From Lysinibacillus sp. BPa_S21 (lineage in GTDB: Bacteria; Bacillota; Bacilli; Bacillales_A; Planococcaceae): DNA of 64,000 nt. Both the position numbers and the translations under genes were made by a program. The notes beneath the pieces are model-generated. The model searched no databases and was not told the DNA's origin. It worked only from the letters and a program-made list of their open reading frames with translations. The stretch is from the NCBI RefSeq assembly GCF_023337795.1, contig NZ_JALIRS010000001.1, positions 1 to 64,000 on the forward strand, written 5' to 3'. This document shows, one piece after another, positions 17,408 through 26,256 of the stretch (position 1 is the first letter of the stretch; each line of letters starts with the position of its first letter).

Positions 17408-17447
17408 TGAGAGAAAACAAATAACAAGTTTTCTCTCTAAATTTTAT
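17408..17447. terminator. Terminator between splA and the Nudix relic
   Basis: GAGAGAAAAC / GTTTTCTCTC stem around a nine-base loop, followed by an AT-rich run on the plus strand. Confidence 0.75.
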
Positions 17448-17477
17448 TTCATAACTAACTGTTTTATATTCCCATTA

Positions 17478-17702
17478 GATAATATCCTCGACCAAAAAAA
17501 TATTTAATAACTTAAGGTCATCTATCATCAAACCTGTTTCCTCTAACACTTCTCTTTTTACGGTATCTTCTAATTTTTCTCCTAATTCCATCAAGCCCCT
17601 AAAAGTCTTTTCTAATCGAATCAATGTAACTGTCTTTGTTTTAACTATACAAAGACAGGATATAAGCAGATAGCCATTTACACATTGTCTGTATAATCGC
17701 AA
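17478..17702 (-). pseudogene. Nudix hydrolase remnant
   Basis: The open frame still contains a complete Nudix box: GLMELGE, seven residues, then REVLEETGL, fitting the G-x5-E-x7-REUXEEXGU pattern. The normal W-x-LPGG segment directly before the box is missing (the frame reads RLEKTFRGLME), so a short deletion has removed it. The frame also ends soon after the box at LLNIFLVEDII instead of continuing for another 50 or more residues. No ribosome binding site precedes the frame. I judge it a decayed gene of the ADP-ribose/NADH pyrophosphatase type. Confidence 0.75.
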
Positions 17703-17754
17703 TCTTGATGGTAACGCTAAGCAAAGATAGTATTTTAAAAGGGGGAGAAACGAT

Positions 17755-18684
17755 ATGTACTCATTTCAACCGGATTGTTGGTCGGAGCATGAAGAGCTTA
17801 AGGTTGTTATGCTCTGTGCACCTACAAACTTAGATGTAACAGATCTAACAATAGCTGAAAATGTTGGATGGAGTGCTACTGTCAATCATGAAAAAGCAAT
17901 GGAGAATTTCATGGAATTTAAGACAGCGTTAGAAAATGCAGGTGTTAAGGTGATTGACTATTCGAAAGAGCTACCAGATGATATGAAAACAGTAAGTGAG
18001 CAACTTATAAATAGGTACTTCGTTCGTGATCTAGCCTGTGTTATAGGAAATAGTTTGTTTCTTGGAGAGGCGGGTAGCTCACTAAGGCGTCCAGAGTATC
18101 CACATGCTCACGCATTATTAGAAAAGTGGTTTCCAGAAAAATTAAATAAGCAACCTTCTACTGCTTTAGAATGTGGAGATGTGATGATTCTAAATAAGGA
18201 TGCTGTGCTGATTAATATTGGCATGAGAACTACTTTAGAGGCTGTGAAAAGTATGAAGGAGCGTATTTTCCAAAAGGGATTTTCGGAAATTGGGATTATT
18301 GATTTGCCTAGACGCGCCGATACACTTCATTTAGATATGAATTGTAATGTTGCGAACGCAAATTTAGTAATAGCCAAAAACTTTATGCATTATTTTCCTG
18401 TACAAGTGTTCACAGCTCAAACCAGTCGTTTTGAAATGACCGAGCAATTTTTAAATCATCATGGCTTTGACGTTTACTGGCTTGAAAAATATAATACAAT
18501 CCCTGATATTAATTTTATCAATCTCAATCCCGAAACACTGTTGATTAGTAAGCAATCAACGAAGCAGCAATGGACGAAGCATCCATTATTGCAAAAGAAG
18601 AAATTAATAGAAGTTGACGTCTCAGAGCTTGAAAAAGGCGGCGGTGGCATTCGTTGCATGACATTGCCGTTGTTAAGAAAGTAA
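17755..18684 (+). CDS. Arginine-deiminase/DDAH-like guanidino-group hydrolase
   Basis: A 309-residue member of the amidinotransferase/arginine deiminase superfamily. The catalytic set is visible: RD at 91-92, E139-C-G-D142, His192 in TLHLDMNC, and the nucleophilic Cys301 in GGGGIRCMTLPL at the C-terminus. The length and absence of the helical insert of true ArcA arginine deiminase place it nearer the dimethylarginine dimethylaminohydrolase/YkgA type, which release citrulline or an amine from a guanidino compound. The actual substrate cannot be told. It is followed 26 bases later by an APC permease with its own strong RBS, so the two likely form a transport-plus-hydrolysis pair. RBS GGGGGAGAAACG. 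Confidence 0.85.
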   Translation: MYSFQPDCWSEHEELKVVMLCAPTNLDVTDLTIAENVGWSATVNHEKAMENFMEFKTALENAGVKVIDYSKELPDDMKTVSEQLINRYFVRDLACVIGNSLFLGEAGSSLRRPEYPHAHALLEKWFPEKLNKQPSTALECGDVMILNKDAVLINIGMRTTLEAVKSMKERIFQKGFSEIGIIDLPRRADTLHLDMNCNVANANLVIAKNFMHYFPVQVFTAQTSRFEMTEQFLNHHGFDVYWLEKYNTIPDINFINLNPETLLISKQSTKQQWTKHPLLQKKKLIEVDVSELEKGGGGIRCMTLPLLRK

Positions 18685-18710
18685 ATAAAAAGGCAGGAGG
18701 GTTGATCAAA

Positions 18711-20036
18711 ATGACAGCTAAAACAAGTAAAGGAAGGTTGTCTTGGTGGCAGCTTTCGCTTCTCGGTATAGGTTGTACACTTGGAACAGGATTTTTTCTT
18801 GGGACAAGTATGGCGATTCACAAAAGTGGTCCTGCTGTAGTGATTCCTTTTTTGTTAGCGGCAATTGCTACGTATATTGTTTATGATGCTCTTGTTAAGA
18901 TGTCAGTTGACAATCCTGATAAGGGATCATTCCGTACTTATGCAAAGCAAGCTTTTGGAAATTGGGCAGGATTTAGTAATGGCTGGATTTACTTGATTTC
19001 TGAGATGCTCATTATGGGCAGCCAATTGACAGCGCTTGGTATTTTTACGAGGCTTTGGTTTCCTGCACTGCCATTATGGGTTGCTGCATCTATTTATGCT
19101 GCGCTTGGATTAGCTGTTATTCTTATGGGGATGAAGGGCTTTGAAAACTTTCAAAATATTTTTGGGGCGTTAAAGGCAGCAGCAGTTGTGATGTTTATTG
19201 TCGTAGCGGTTGTATTAATAATAAAAGGATTTAAAACGGAAACAACTACACTAGATGCACTATACGCAAACTATGAAGAATTTTTCTCACAAGGTGTGAA
19301 AGGAATATGGCTTGGACTATTATATGCCTTTTATGCATTTGGCGGAATTGAAGTTATGGGTTTAATGGTCATTGATTTAAAAGACCCTAAAGAAGCACCG
19401 AAAGCTGGAAAGGTGATGCTTATTGCTATAACTGTCATTTTTATCATCGCTATTATGCTAGCTTTGGCGCTTGTTTCTTGGAAGGATTTTAATATTAAGG
19501 AAAGCCCATTTATTACAGCTCTAAATGATTATCACATACCTTTTTTTGCGGACATTTTTAATGGCGTGTTAATTATTGCAGGTTTTTCAACAATGGTAGC
19601 CTCTTTGTACGCGGTCGTAACGATTCTCATTACACTCGCAGAGGATCATGATGCCCCAGCCTCTCTAGCGAAAAAAGGGAAAATGAAGATTCCATTTCCT
19701 GCATTTCTCTTTTTAGCGAGTGGTTTAACTATAACGATTGTTATAGGCTTCCTTATGCCAGAAAAAATTTTTGAATATTTGGTTACAGCTGCTGGTTTAA
19801 TGCTAATTTATAATTGGCTCTTTATATTAGTAACGTATATGAAGCTAATGAAACTGTCGAAGTGGGAGCATGTGAAGAATGCAATGGGGATGTTGCTCAT
19901 TATGGTGACGGTGTCTGGGACGTTAGGAGAAAAAACAAGCAGACTCGGTTTTTTCGTGAGCCTGCTTTTTATTATCATCATCGGAATTGCTACTTGGATT
20001 GTCATGAAAAGGCAAAAACACAGTAAACATGTTTAA
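18711..20036 (+). CDS. APC-family amino acid permease linked to the guanidino hydrolase
   Basis: A protein of about 441 residues with twelve predicted helices. The opening WWQLSLLGIGCTLGTGFFLG is the helix-1 substrate-binding loop of AAT/APC transporters. The ATG at 18711 follows GGCAGGAGGG; an upstream in-frame ATG lies inside the preceding gene. Gene order suggests import (or arginine/citrulline-type exchange) of the substrate or product of the upstream deiminase-like enzyme (inference). The last 65 bases of the gene contain a terminator-like hairpin, and its stop codon overlaps that of the convergent YqcI/YcgG gene. Confidence 0.88.
   Translation: MTAKTSKGRLSWWQLSLLGIGCTLGTGFFLGTSMAIHKSGPAVVIPFLLAAIATYIVYDALVKMSVDNPDKGSFRTYAKQAFGNWAGFSNGWIYLISEMLIMGSQLTALGIFTRLWFPALPLWVAASIYAALGLAVILMGMKGFENFQNIFGALKAAAVVMFIVVAVVLIIKGFKTETTTLDALYANYEEFFSQGVKGIWLGLLYAFYAFGGIEVMGLMVIDLKDPKEAPKAGKVMLIAITVIFIIAIMLALALVSWKDFNIKESPFITALNDYHIPFFADIFNGVLIIAGFSTMVASLYAVVTILITLAEDHDAPASLAKKGKMKIPFPAFLFLASGLTITIVIGFLMPEKIFEYLVTAAGLMLIYNWLFILVTYMKLMKLSKWEHVKNAMGMLLIMVTVSGTLGEKTSRLGFFVSLLFIIIIGIATWIVMKRQKHSKHV
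19931..19973. terminator. Terminator hairpin inside the 3' end of the permease gene
   Basis: AAGCAGACTC at 19937-19946 pairs with GAGCCTGCTT at 19958-19967 (one mismatch). It is followed by TTTAT on the plus strand and, read on the minus strand, by GTTTTTTCTCC. It can therefore act in both directions for the two convergent genes, although it lies within coding sequence. Confidence 0.6.
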
Positions 20037-20809
20037 TGTTGTTTATTGTTCTGTGGGAAGTGCAGAGAATATTGCATACGTAAAAAAGGACATTTCGATG
20101 GGCTACTTTGATCATCACTTAAAAAATACTGCTTCCATTCATAACTACCTTCTTGCCCGTACCATTTTAAATCAGTATGAGCTGGAATAGCATCGAATTC
20201 GTTAATGCGTTGACGAATAAGCTTCTTTAATTTTCGACCAAAGACAGTAGAATCGTTCATTTCTTCAAATATCCAGCGTGGCTGAAATGCCATTAATAAC
20301 GTAGAAAAATTACGACTCTTACGTAATTTATGTGCGGGCGTTGCACAAGAAACAAAATAAGGCTGACCGTTAAAGCAAAATTCCCATTCATTATGCGATG
20401 GGTCGGTTGGGATATCCTTTGGCCAATCAATTTCATCAAATATAGTTAAGTTGTTTAAAACTGTCCAAAATAAATTTCTATAATCCTCAACATTAAAGTT
20501 TTTATGCATATCCTTAGGGGTTTTGAAGAAAATGGTATGTGTTGTATATTTACCAAACGTTTTAGCACACTTATCGTATTCCTTTAAGCATCGTGCTAAC
20601 GTCTTGATCGATTGCTCCTCTCGTGGATCTCCGATAAAACTATAGCGAAGCTCGTTCGATAAAAAACCCATTCTAGCTGGAATGCAGGGAAACGTATTTG
20701 CTTCATCCGCAACCATGGCAGCGAAGTCGGTATATGCTGACTGTTGCCATAATGGAAGTGTTTCAAAATGTTCTTCTATCCACTTCTTGTCTAACACTGC
20801 TACTTCCAC
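20033..20809 (-). CDS. YqcI/YcgG-family protein
   Basis: A 258-residue soluble protein of the YqcI/YcgG family. Recognisable features are FPCIPARMGFL and FCFNGQPYFVSCATPAHKLR, with conserved Cys and His positions (FPC, CxxPxH). The family is found in Bacillus and in some biosynthetic loci, but no enzymatic activity is firmly established. The start is GTG with AAGGAGGAGA six bases upstream. It converges on the permease with overlapping stop codons. Confidence 0.85.
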   Translation of the reverse strand: MEVAVLDKKWIEEHFETLPLWQQSAYTDFAAMVADEANTFPCIPARMGFLSNELRYSFIGDPREEQSIKTLARCLKEYDKCAKTFGKYTTHTIFFKTPKDMHKNFNVEDYRNLFWTVLNNLTIFDEIDWPKDIPTDPSHNEWEFCFNGQPYFVSCATPAHKLRKSRNFSTLLMAFQPRWIFEEMNDSTVFGRKLKKLIRQRINEFDAIPAHTDLKWYGQEGSYEWKQYFLSDDQSSPSKCPFLRMQYSLHFPQNNKQH

Positions 20810-20941
20810 TTATGTCTCCTCCTTCTATACATCTTTATAGTATTAAAAAAAGTACAGATGAGTGACGAATGTATGGCATTTACATTTTCTAAATAGCGAG
20901 TATAAGGGTTACTTTAAATAGGATCATTACCATAACGTGTG

Positions 20942-21005
20942 GTTGATTTCCGTTCCTCTATATCGCTAATCCCCAAGGAGTCGCCCAGCCTCCACTCCAA
21001 TCAAC
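20942..21005. repeat. Palindromic interspersed repeat, family B (short copy)
   Basis: It begins GTTGATTTCCGTTCC like the copy at 10587 and contains GAGTCGCCCAGCC, an inverted form of that copy's GGCTGGGCGACTC. It ends AATCAAC, complementary to its own start. The surrounding 335-bp gap (20810-21144) contains nothing else I recognise. Confidence 0.65.
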
Positions 21006-21144
21006 TTATATGCATGATATACGTTTTATTCAAAGCTAGCTTCTTAGGAGAGAAATACCCAGGTGTGGAACGTTTTCTTTGTCAATTTAATAGATAGTGA
21101 AAGACCTGCAATACTTGTCTTGTAGAAAAGCATGGTGGTGCTTT

Positions 21145-21582
21145 TTATAATTTCAGATTAAAGACCTTTTCATCAAGAATGTTTAATGCATGATGAATGT
21201 CCTCTAAATCATTATTAGATGCATGTTGGATAAGCTGTAGAAAGCGATCTTCTATGCTGTCGAATGCTTCCTCCATTATTTTTTCTCCATCCTCCGTAAG
21301 GCAAACATAATGCTTTCTTCGATCCTCAGTATCGCTAATTTTTTTAATAAACTTTCTATCCTGTAATTTCCGTAATTCACGGCTTGTATTAGGTAATGAC
21401 ATATGCAGACAATCACTAATTTCAGTAGGTGTAACTGACTGGCTTACTTTTATATATTCTAAAATTTTATATTGTACAGGTGTAATATTATCGATTTTAA
21501 CGTTTTGAGTTAGTTCGTGCGTTACTTGGTGTACCGCTGCTGTAAATGCTACGAACTGATTAAATAATTCTTTTTTGTCCAA
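21145..21582 (-). CDS. MarR-family transcriptional regulator
   Basis: A 145-residue winged-helix regulator. Helices 1 and 5-6 would form the dimer interface. The DNA-binding segment is TPTEISDCLHMSLPNTSREL with the wing DTEDRRKHYVCLTEDG, both typical of MarR proteins. The start is TTG with AGAGGTGA upstream. It is divergent from a flavodoxin-fold quinone reductase; their 120-bp intergenic region contains repeated TTATCA-N2-TGAYAA palindromes that are likely its operators. MarR proteins paired with such reductases often sense quinones or electrophiles. Confidence 0.9.
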   Translation of the reverse strand: MDKKELFNQFVAFTAAVHQVTHELTQNVKIDNITPVQYKILEYIKVSQSVTPTEISDCLHMSLPNTSRELRKLQDRKFIKKISDTEDRRKHYVCLTEDGEKIMEEAFDSIEDRFLQLIQHASNNDLEDIHHALNILDEKVFNLKL

Positions 21583-21633
21583 ATAAGTTCACCTCTTTAC
21601 TGACAAGATAACAAAAAACTTATCTTAAAACAA

Positions 21634-21687
21634 TTATCATTTGACAATCAAAAATAGATAGATTACCATTTTGTTATCAAATGATAA
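21634..21687 (+). promoter_or_regulatory. Promoter and paired MarR-type operators
   Basis: Two copies of a palindrome occur: TTATCATTTGACAA at 21634-21647 (one mismatch) and TTATCAAATGATAA at 21674-21687 (perfect arms). The first overlaps a consensus -35 TTGACA (21641-21646); a weak -10 TACCAT follows 17 bases later (21664-21669). The second copy covers the region just downstream of the expected start site. The copies are 40 bases apart, close to four helical turns. A further TTATCTTA half site lies at about 21618. Confidence 0.7.
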
Positions 21688-21704
21688 GTAATGGAGGATT
21701 TATG

Positions 21705-22292
21705 ATGAATACATTAATTATTTATACATATCCCAATCATAAAAGTTTGAATTATGCTTTTTTACAGGAGGCTATTAAGGGCTGTCATGACAATCCTTCC
21801 GTAAAGGAGGTTCAAGTTTTAGATTTATACGAGGAACAATTTAACCCAATTTTAGTATTTCATGAGCATAAACGCCGTCGTGATATGTTTCGTGATCCAA
21901 AGCTTGAGAAATATCGAGAACAAATTAAGTGGGCTGATAAAATCGTTTTTGTTTATCCGATATGGTGGGGAAGACCACCAGCGATGCTTCTAGGGTATAT
22001 TGATCAATTGTTTGCGGCTAATTTTGCTTATAAAGATAAAAAGGGGCTATTTCCTGAGGGACTTTTAAAAGGAAAATCAGTGGTGTGCATTTCGACAATG
22101 AAGGGGCCAACAAAATATCCACTGTTATGGCTGAATAATGCGCATAAAATATTAATGAAAAGAGCGTTATTCAATTTTGTTGGCATTAAACAAGTGAAGT
22201 TTTTTGAATTTGGCAATATGGAAAGTAAGAAGGGGAAACAAGGCAAAAAACTTGAAAAAGTTTATCAATATTTTAGAAAAGTAGCTTACTAG
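21705..22292 (+). CDS. Flavodoxin-fold NAD(P)H oxidoreductase (quinone reductase-like)
   Basis: A protein of about 195 residues of the NQO1/KefF/MdaB-like family. The phosphate loop of the FMN site is IIYTYPNHKSLNYAF at the N-terminus, and the flavin-contacting motif VFVYPIWWGRPPAMLLGYID lies near residue 90; STMKGP follows near 130. Such enzymes reduce quinones by two electrons using NAD(P)H. ATG 21705 is seven to eight bases after GGAGG (21693-21697); ATG 21702 is possible. It is under the divergent MarR regulator. Confidence 0.87.
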   Translation: MNTLIIYTYPNHKSLNYAFLQEAIKGCHDNPSVKEVQVLDLYEEQFNPILVFHEHKRRRDMFRDPKLEKYREQIKWADKIVFVYPIWWGRPPAMLLGYIDQLFAANFAYKDKKGLFPEGLLKGKSVVCISTMKGPTKYPLLWLNNAHKILMKRALFNFVGIKQVKFFEFGNMESKKGKQGKKLEKVYQYFRKVAY

Positions 22293-22307
22293 TTCATCTG
22301 CCTAATC

Positions 22308-22356
22308 AGACTCGTGCAGACGAAGATTGAATCTCCTATTCGTTTGCACGAGTCTC
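22308..22356. terminator. Bidirectional terminator overlapping the kinase 3' end
   Basis: AGACTCGTGCAGACGAA pairs with TTCGTTTGCACGAGTCT. The right arm lies inside the last codons of the minus-strand histidine kinase gene (stop at 22336). Confidence 0.75.
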
Positions 22357-23409
22357 ATTGATTTCTAACGGCAGTGTTACAAAAAATGTTGTAAATTCAG
22401 CAAGCTTGCTTTCAACAGTAATGGTTCCGTTATGCATATCGATGATTTTCTTGACAATTGATAGTCCTAAGCCACTTCCGCCATTCTCAGCAGTCCTCGA
22501 TTGGTCAGCCTTGTAAAATCGTTCGAATACATGCTTTTGTTGTTCGGTTGTTAAACCGATACCATTATCACAAATGGTAATAGTGATTGAATCTATTTGT
22601 TTTGTCATTGAAATTGTAATGGTGCCAGCAACTGGCGTGAATTTAATGCTGTTGCTTAGTAAATTCATCCATACTTGATTCATTAAATCTTCATCAGCCA
22701 TTAGCGAAATGTTTTCCAATTGCAGATCCATGTCGATGTTTTTTGCTAGCCAATTTGCTTCAAGTGTAAGTACGACATTACGCAATTGCTTATCGAGTCG
22801 GTAATGCCTTGGCTCGAATGGGTGATGTTGTGATTCTAATGACGTTAGCTTTAGTAAATTGTCACTAATTTTTGATAGTCGATTACTTTCCATCTCAATG
22901 ATTGCTAAATAATGCTGTCGCTTATCCTCAGGGAGGTCAATGTTTTTCAATGCTTTAGCAAAGCCATTAATAGATGTTAGAGGCGACTGAATTTCATGAG
23001 ATACATTTGAGATAAATTCTTGACGCATTCTTTCTATTTCGCCTAATTCGACCGCCATATGGTTGATGCCATGTATTAATTGACCAAATTGATCTTCGTC
23101 ATCAGTTTTAAGATCTAACTTGACAGTAAAATCACCTTTAGCAATTCGGCTTAATGCATCTACAATTGTATTCCAATAGTTCCGTTGTCTTTTTGATCCT
23201 ATTAAAAATGTGATGATGACTGAGCAAGCAAAGAGAACAAAAACACCGACTACGGTCCATAATTGAAGCCAGAATCCTTGTGGGTATTTACCTAACCAAT
23301 CATAAAGCCAAGACGTTATGTGGTAGGAGATAAAAGCAAAGACGATGCTAATGATAAGAAGAAGTATTAAAGTTAAAAAAAGCTTTAAAAAATTTTTTAG
23401 TCTTCTCAT
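22336..23409 (-). CDS. Sensor histidine kinase (HAMP-HisKA), ABC-exporter operon
   Basis: A 357-residue kinase with TM1 about 9-31, TM2 about 47-69, a HAMP domain (about 70-122), HisKA with phosphoacceptor FISNVSHEIQSPLTSINGFA near residue 140, and HATPase with N box NQVWMNLLSNSIKFTP, G1 ICDNGIGL and G2 GGSGLGLSIVKKI. The extracytoplasmic loop is only about 15 residues. That is typical of intramembrane-sensing kinases, which detect envelope stress or work through the neighbouring transporter. Its start overlaps the regulator stop (ATGA). Third gene of the exporter-regulator-kinase operon. Confidence 0.92.
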   Translation of the reverse strand: MRRLKNFLKLFLTLILLLIISIVFAFISYHITSWLYDWLGKYPQGFWLQLWTVVGVFVLFACSVIITFLIGSKRQRNYWNTIVDALSRIAKGDFTVKLDLKTDDEDQFGQLIHGINHMAVELGEIERMRQEFISNVSHEIQSPLTSINGFAKALKNIDLPEDKRQHYLAIIEMESNRLSKISDNLLKLTSLESQHHPFEPRHYRLDKQLRNVVLTLEANWLAKNIDMDLQLENISLMADEDLMNQVWMNLLSNSIKFTPVAGTITISMTKQIDSITITICDNGIGLTTEQQKHVFERFYKADQSRTAENGGSGLGLSIVKKIIDMHNGTITVESKLAEFTTFFVTLPLEINETRANE

Positions 23410-24083
23410 GAAACAAGTTCCAATCGATAGCCTAGGCCGCGAATTGTGCGAATAGAAAATCCGCTCGTTTCTTGAGGGAAACGTTGACGAAGTCTTTTAA
23501 TGTGAACATCGACTGTACGTTCATCACCTTCATAGTCGTATCCCCAAATCTCTTCGATTAGCTGTTCTCGTGAAAAAGTTTTTCCGGCATAGCTTGCTAA
23601 CGTAAATAACAGTTCAAATTCCTTTAAACGAAGTGTTAAAGATACGCCGTTATACAAGACTTCATGGGTATTACGATTTAACTTAATATTGCCAGCTTCT
23701 ACAAGTTGAGATAAGGAAATATGATATCTTTTAAGGATTGATTTCACACGGACGATCAGCTCTGCAGGCTCAAATGGTTTAACAAGATAATCATCTGTTC
23801 CAAGATGAAAACCCTTTACCTTTTGCGAGGTCTCTCCTTTTGCGGTTAACATTAAAATTGGTAGATTATCATTAAATGAACGTATTTCTTCGCATAATTC
23901 CCAGCCATCCATATTGGGCATCATGATATCCATTATTACCATATCCACCTTATCAGAATCCAATTTGGACAGTGCATCCACACCATCCATAGCTTCAATT
24001 ACCTCTAAACCTTCATTTTGTAAAAATACCTTAACTAATTCTCGAATATGCGCATCATCATCTACGACTAATAGTTTTGTCAT
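23406..24083 (-). CDS. OmpR/PhoB-family response regulator
   Basis: A protein of about 225 residues. The receiver domain has the acidic pair DDD near residue 8, phospho-acceptor Asp in VIMDIMMPNMDG near 52, Thr in LMLTAKGE, and Lys in LVKPFEP. The C-terminal winged helix ends with RTVDVHIKRLRQRF and IRTIRGLGYRLE. An in-frame ATG at 24101 overlaps the ABC gene stop (TAATG) and has GAGGAA upstream; ATG 24083 gives the standard N-terminus. Either start may be used. Partner of the adjacent kinase; the likely target is the operon itself. Confidence 0.92.
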   Translation of the reverse strand: MTKLLVVDDDAHIRELVKVFLQNEGLEVIEAMDGVDALSKLDSDKVDMVIMDIMMPNMDGWELCEEIRSFNDNLPILMLTAKGETSQKVKGFHLGTDDYLVKPFEPAELIVRVKSILKRYHISLSQLVEAGNIKLNRNTHEVLYNGVSLTLRLKEFELLFTLASYAGKTFSREQLIEEIWGYDYEGDERTVDVHIKRLRQRFPQETSGFSIRTIRGLGYRLELVS

Positions 24084-24100
24084 GCTAACAAACCCCTTCA

Positions 24101-25855
24101 TTATTCCTCTTTAATACGTAATTGTTGCTTGGCAAACTCTCGATACATGTCATGAGTCTCAAATAGAGTCTCATGTGTGCCACTACCGGTAATATGTCCT
24201 TTCTCTACAAAAAGTATTTGATCCGCATCTACTACTGTTGAAAGGCGGTGTGCAATTACTAGAGTGGTTCTACCTTGCATTAAATTATCTAATGCTTTTT
24301 GAACATAGATTTCCGATTTACTATCTAGACTTGATGTTGCTTCATCTAGCATTAATATTTGAGGGTCACGTAAAAGTGCTCTGGCGATAGAGATTCGTTG
24401 TCGTTGACCGCCGGAAAGCTTAATGCCTCGTTCTCCTACCTCTGTGTCAAATTGCTCGGGTAATTCATTGATAAAGTGATCGGCATAGGCCATTTTGGCA
24501 ACTCTCTCAAGCTCTTCATGCTGCACATCTCTATTAATACCATAGCAAATATTTTCTCGAATCGTACCTGACAGCAGTGCACTCTCCTGCGCAACATAGC
24601 CGATTTGACTCCTCCATGAATGCAAGGAGTAGGTGTTGATAGGGGTTTCTCCAAGTGTAATACTGCCATTAGTAGGCTGATAATATCTTTCTAACAGAGA
24701 AAACGTTGTTGTTTTTCCTCCGCCACTAGGTCCAACGATGGCCGTCACTTGACCTGGTTCAATGGTAAAATTGATATTCGATAAAATCGGCTCTTCTCCA
24801 TAAGCGAAATCAACATTTTTTACATAAATCGGCTGATCCACTTTTTCTAATGTGTTTCCTTCAAAAATATTTTCCTCTTCATGTTCAAGTAATGCACTAA
24901 TTCGCTCTGTAGCACCCATTGCTTTTTGAAGCTGTGTAAAGAACATTGTTAATTGGGTCATCGGCATGATGATTTGGATTAAATATAAAATAAATGCCAC
25001 CATGTCGCCAGCTGTAAGCTCTCCAGAAGAAACTCGTACACCACCATAACCAATAATGGCCACAAGGACTGACATTAAGACAAACGAAATGAGTGGTGAA
25101 ATCAGAGCATGGATTTTAGCTTCTTTTAAGCCAAACGTAAAGAGATTTGTAATTCCTTTCATACCACGTTTATATTCTATATTTTCGGCATTTGAAGCTT
25201 TTACTAATCGTGTCTCAGGTAAAACTTGATTTAGCACGGACGTAAATTTTGCTGTCTCATCTTGCATTCCTTTTGAAATAACAAACATGCGTCTTCCTAA
25301 CAACATTAAAATAATCATAGCAAGCGGAACAGCAATCAGCATGACTAAGGTCATTTTCCAGTCTAAAATTAATAGAATAATGATTGACCCAATAATAGAA
25401 ATAACACCAGATAAACAGTTTGCAAGGTGTTCCGTAATAAGCTCCTTGACAACGGCTGTGTCATTCGTAACACGACTTAATGTTTCACCTGTATCGTTTT
25501 CATCATAATAAGGTATTGGTAAATGAAGTAGCTTTCTCCATAGCTGATCTCGTAATCTCGCGACAACATGATGTCCGACACGATTTAAATAATAAATAGA
25601 AAGGCCACTTGCAATTGCCTGCGCGATAAAAGCAATACCTAATAAAATAATTTGCCAATAATTAAGTGATTCTAATGAAAAGCCATCGACTAATTTTTTT
25701 GTAAATAACGGTACGATAAAGCCTACGCCCGTAGTTGCTAAACTCATAATTAAGGCAATAATTAAAAGCCACATCGGCGGTTCAGCCTGTTTAACTAAGC
25801 GAACAAAGCGTCGCCAATCTTTCAATTTAGTAGTATCTTTTTGTGTTTCCTGCAA
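24101..25855 (-). CDS. ABC exporter, fused permease and ATPase (BmrA/LmrA-type)
   Basis: A 584-residue half-transporter. The N-terminal six-helix exporter domain spans about 1-320. The nucleotide-binding domain contains Walker [11 protein letters not shown]-loop [11 protein letters not shown], signature [16 protein letters not shown], Walker [13 protein letters not shown] and H-loop IAHRLST. It should work as a homodimer in multidrug or lipid export. The start is TTG with AAGGGAGAT upstream. Placed first in an operon with a response regulator and short-loop kinase, it resembles drug- or peptide-detoxification modules in Bacillota; substrate unknown. Confidence 0.92.
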   Translation of the reverse strand: MQETQKDTTKLKDWRRFVRLVKQAEPPMWLLIIALIMSLATTGVGFIVPLFTKKLVDGFSLESLNYWQIILLGIAFIAQAIASGLSIYYLNRVGHHVVARLRDQLWRKLLHLPIPYYDENDTGETLSRVTNDTAVVKELITEHLANCLSGVISIIGSIIILLILDWKMTLVMLIAVPLAMIILMLLGRRMFVISKGMQDETAKFTSVLNQVLPETRLVKASNAENIEYKRGMKGITNLFTFGLKEAKIHALISPLISFVLMSVLVAIIGYGGVRVSSGELTAGDMVAFILYLIQIIMPMTQLTMFFTQLQKAMGATERISALLEHEEENIFEGNTLEKVDQPIYVKNVDFAYGEEPILSNINFTIEPGQVTAIVGPSGGGKTTTFSLLERYYQPTNGSITLGETPINTYSLHSWRSQIGYVAQESALLSGTIRENICYGINRDVQHEELERVAKMAYADHFINELPEQFDTEVGERGIKLSGGQRQRISIARALLRDPQILMLDEATSSLDSKSEIYVQKALDNLMQGRTTLVIAHRLSTVVDADQILFVEKGHITGSGTHETLFETHDMYREFAKQQLRIKEE

Positions 25856-26049
25856 CGTAAAAATCTCCCTTCATTTTCATCAACAATAAAATATGAATCT
25901 TAATGTACCATTACTATAGCATGTCATTATGAACTGAATATGAAATGGGCAAGTGATGATGATTATGATAGAGATGTAATCCTAATAGTATGATCTATTC
26001 AAATTTTTCAATATAAGTTCCTTTTTTTGGAGAATTATCATATAATGTT

Positions 26050-26078
26050 ATAAACCGACAGTCGGTCTATTAGGAGGG
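26050..26078 (+). promoter_or_regulatory. TetR-type palindrome with downstream ribosome binding site
   Basis: AAACCGACAGTCGGTCTA contains the perfect palindrome ACCGAC-A-GTCGGT, a shape common for TetR-family operators. It is followed by TAGGAGGGG. No gene starts at the right distance from that ribosome binding site, suggesting loss of the gene (often tetR itself). Confidence 0.5.
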
Positions 26079-26094
26079 GTAGTTCATACTAATT

Positions 26095-26256
26095 ATGGTG
26101 ACTAAATGGAGAGGTGCTACACATGGATTTAAATCATTTATTGAAGGAATTGCAATTTATGCAGCAAAGACAATGTTTTCAGTTGTCAATAAAGTTCAAA
26201 TAAAAGGAGATGAATACCGTAATTACCTACTTTTTACGATACAAAAAATAATTTAA
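26095..26256 (+). pseudogene. 53-codon open frame, probable gene remnant
   Basis: This frame runs from ATG 26095 to TAA 26256 and reads as a partly amphipathic peptide (HGFKSFIEGIAIYAAKTMF near its start). The only strong ribosome binding site, AGGAGGGG, is 17 bases upstream, too far. An overlapping 26-codon frame at 26124 does have GAGAGGTG at ideal spacing. I cannot assign either to a family. The rest of the 460-bp gap (25856-26317) holds only the palindrome listed separately. Confidence 0.3.
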
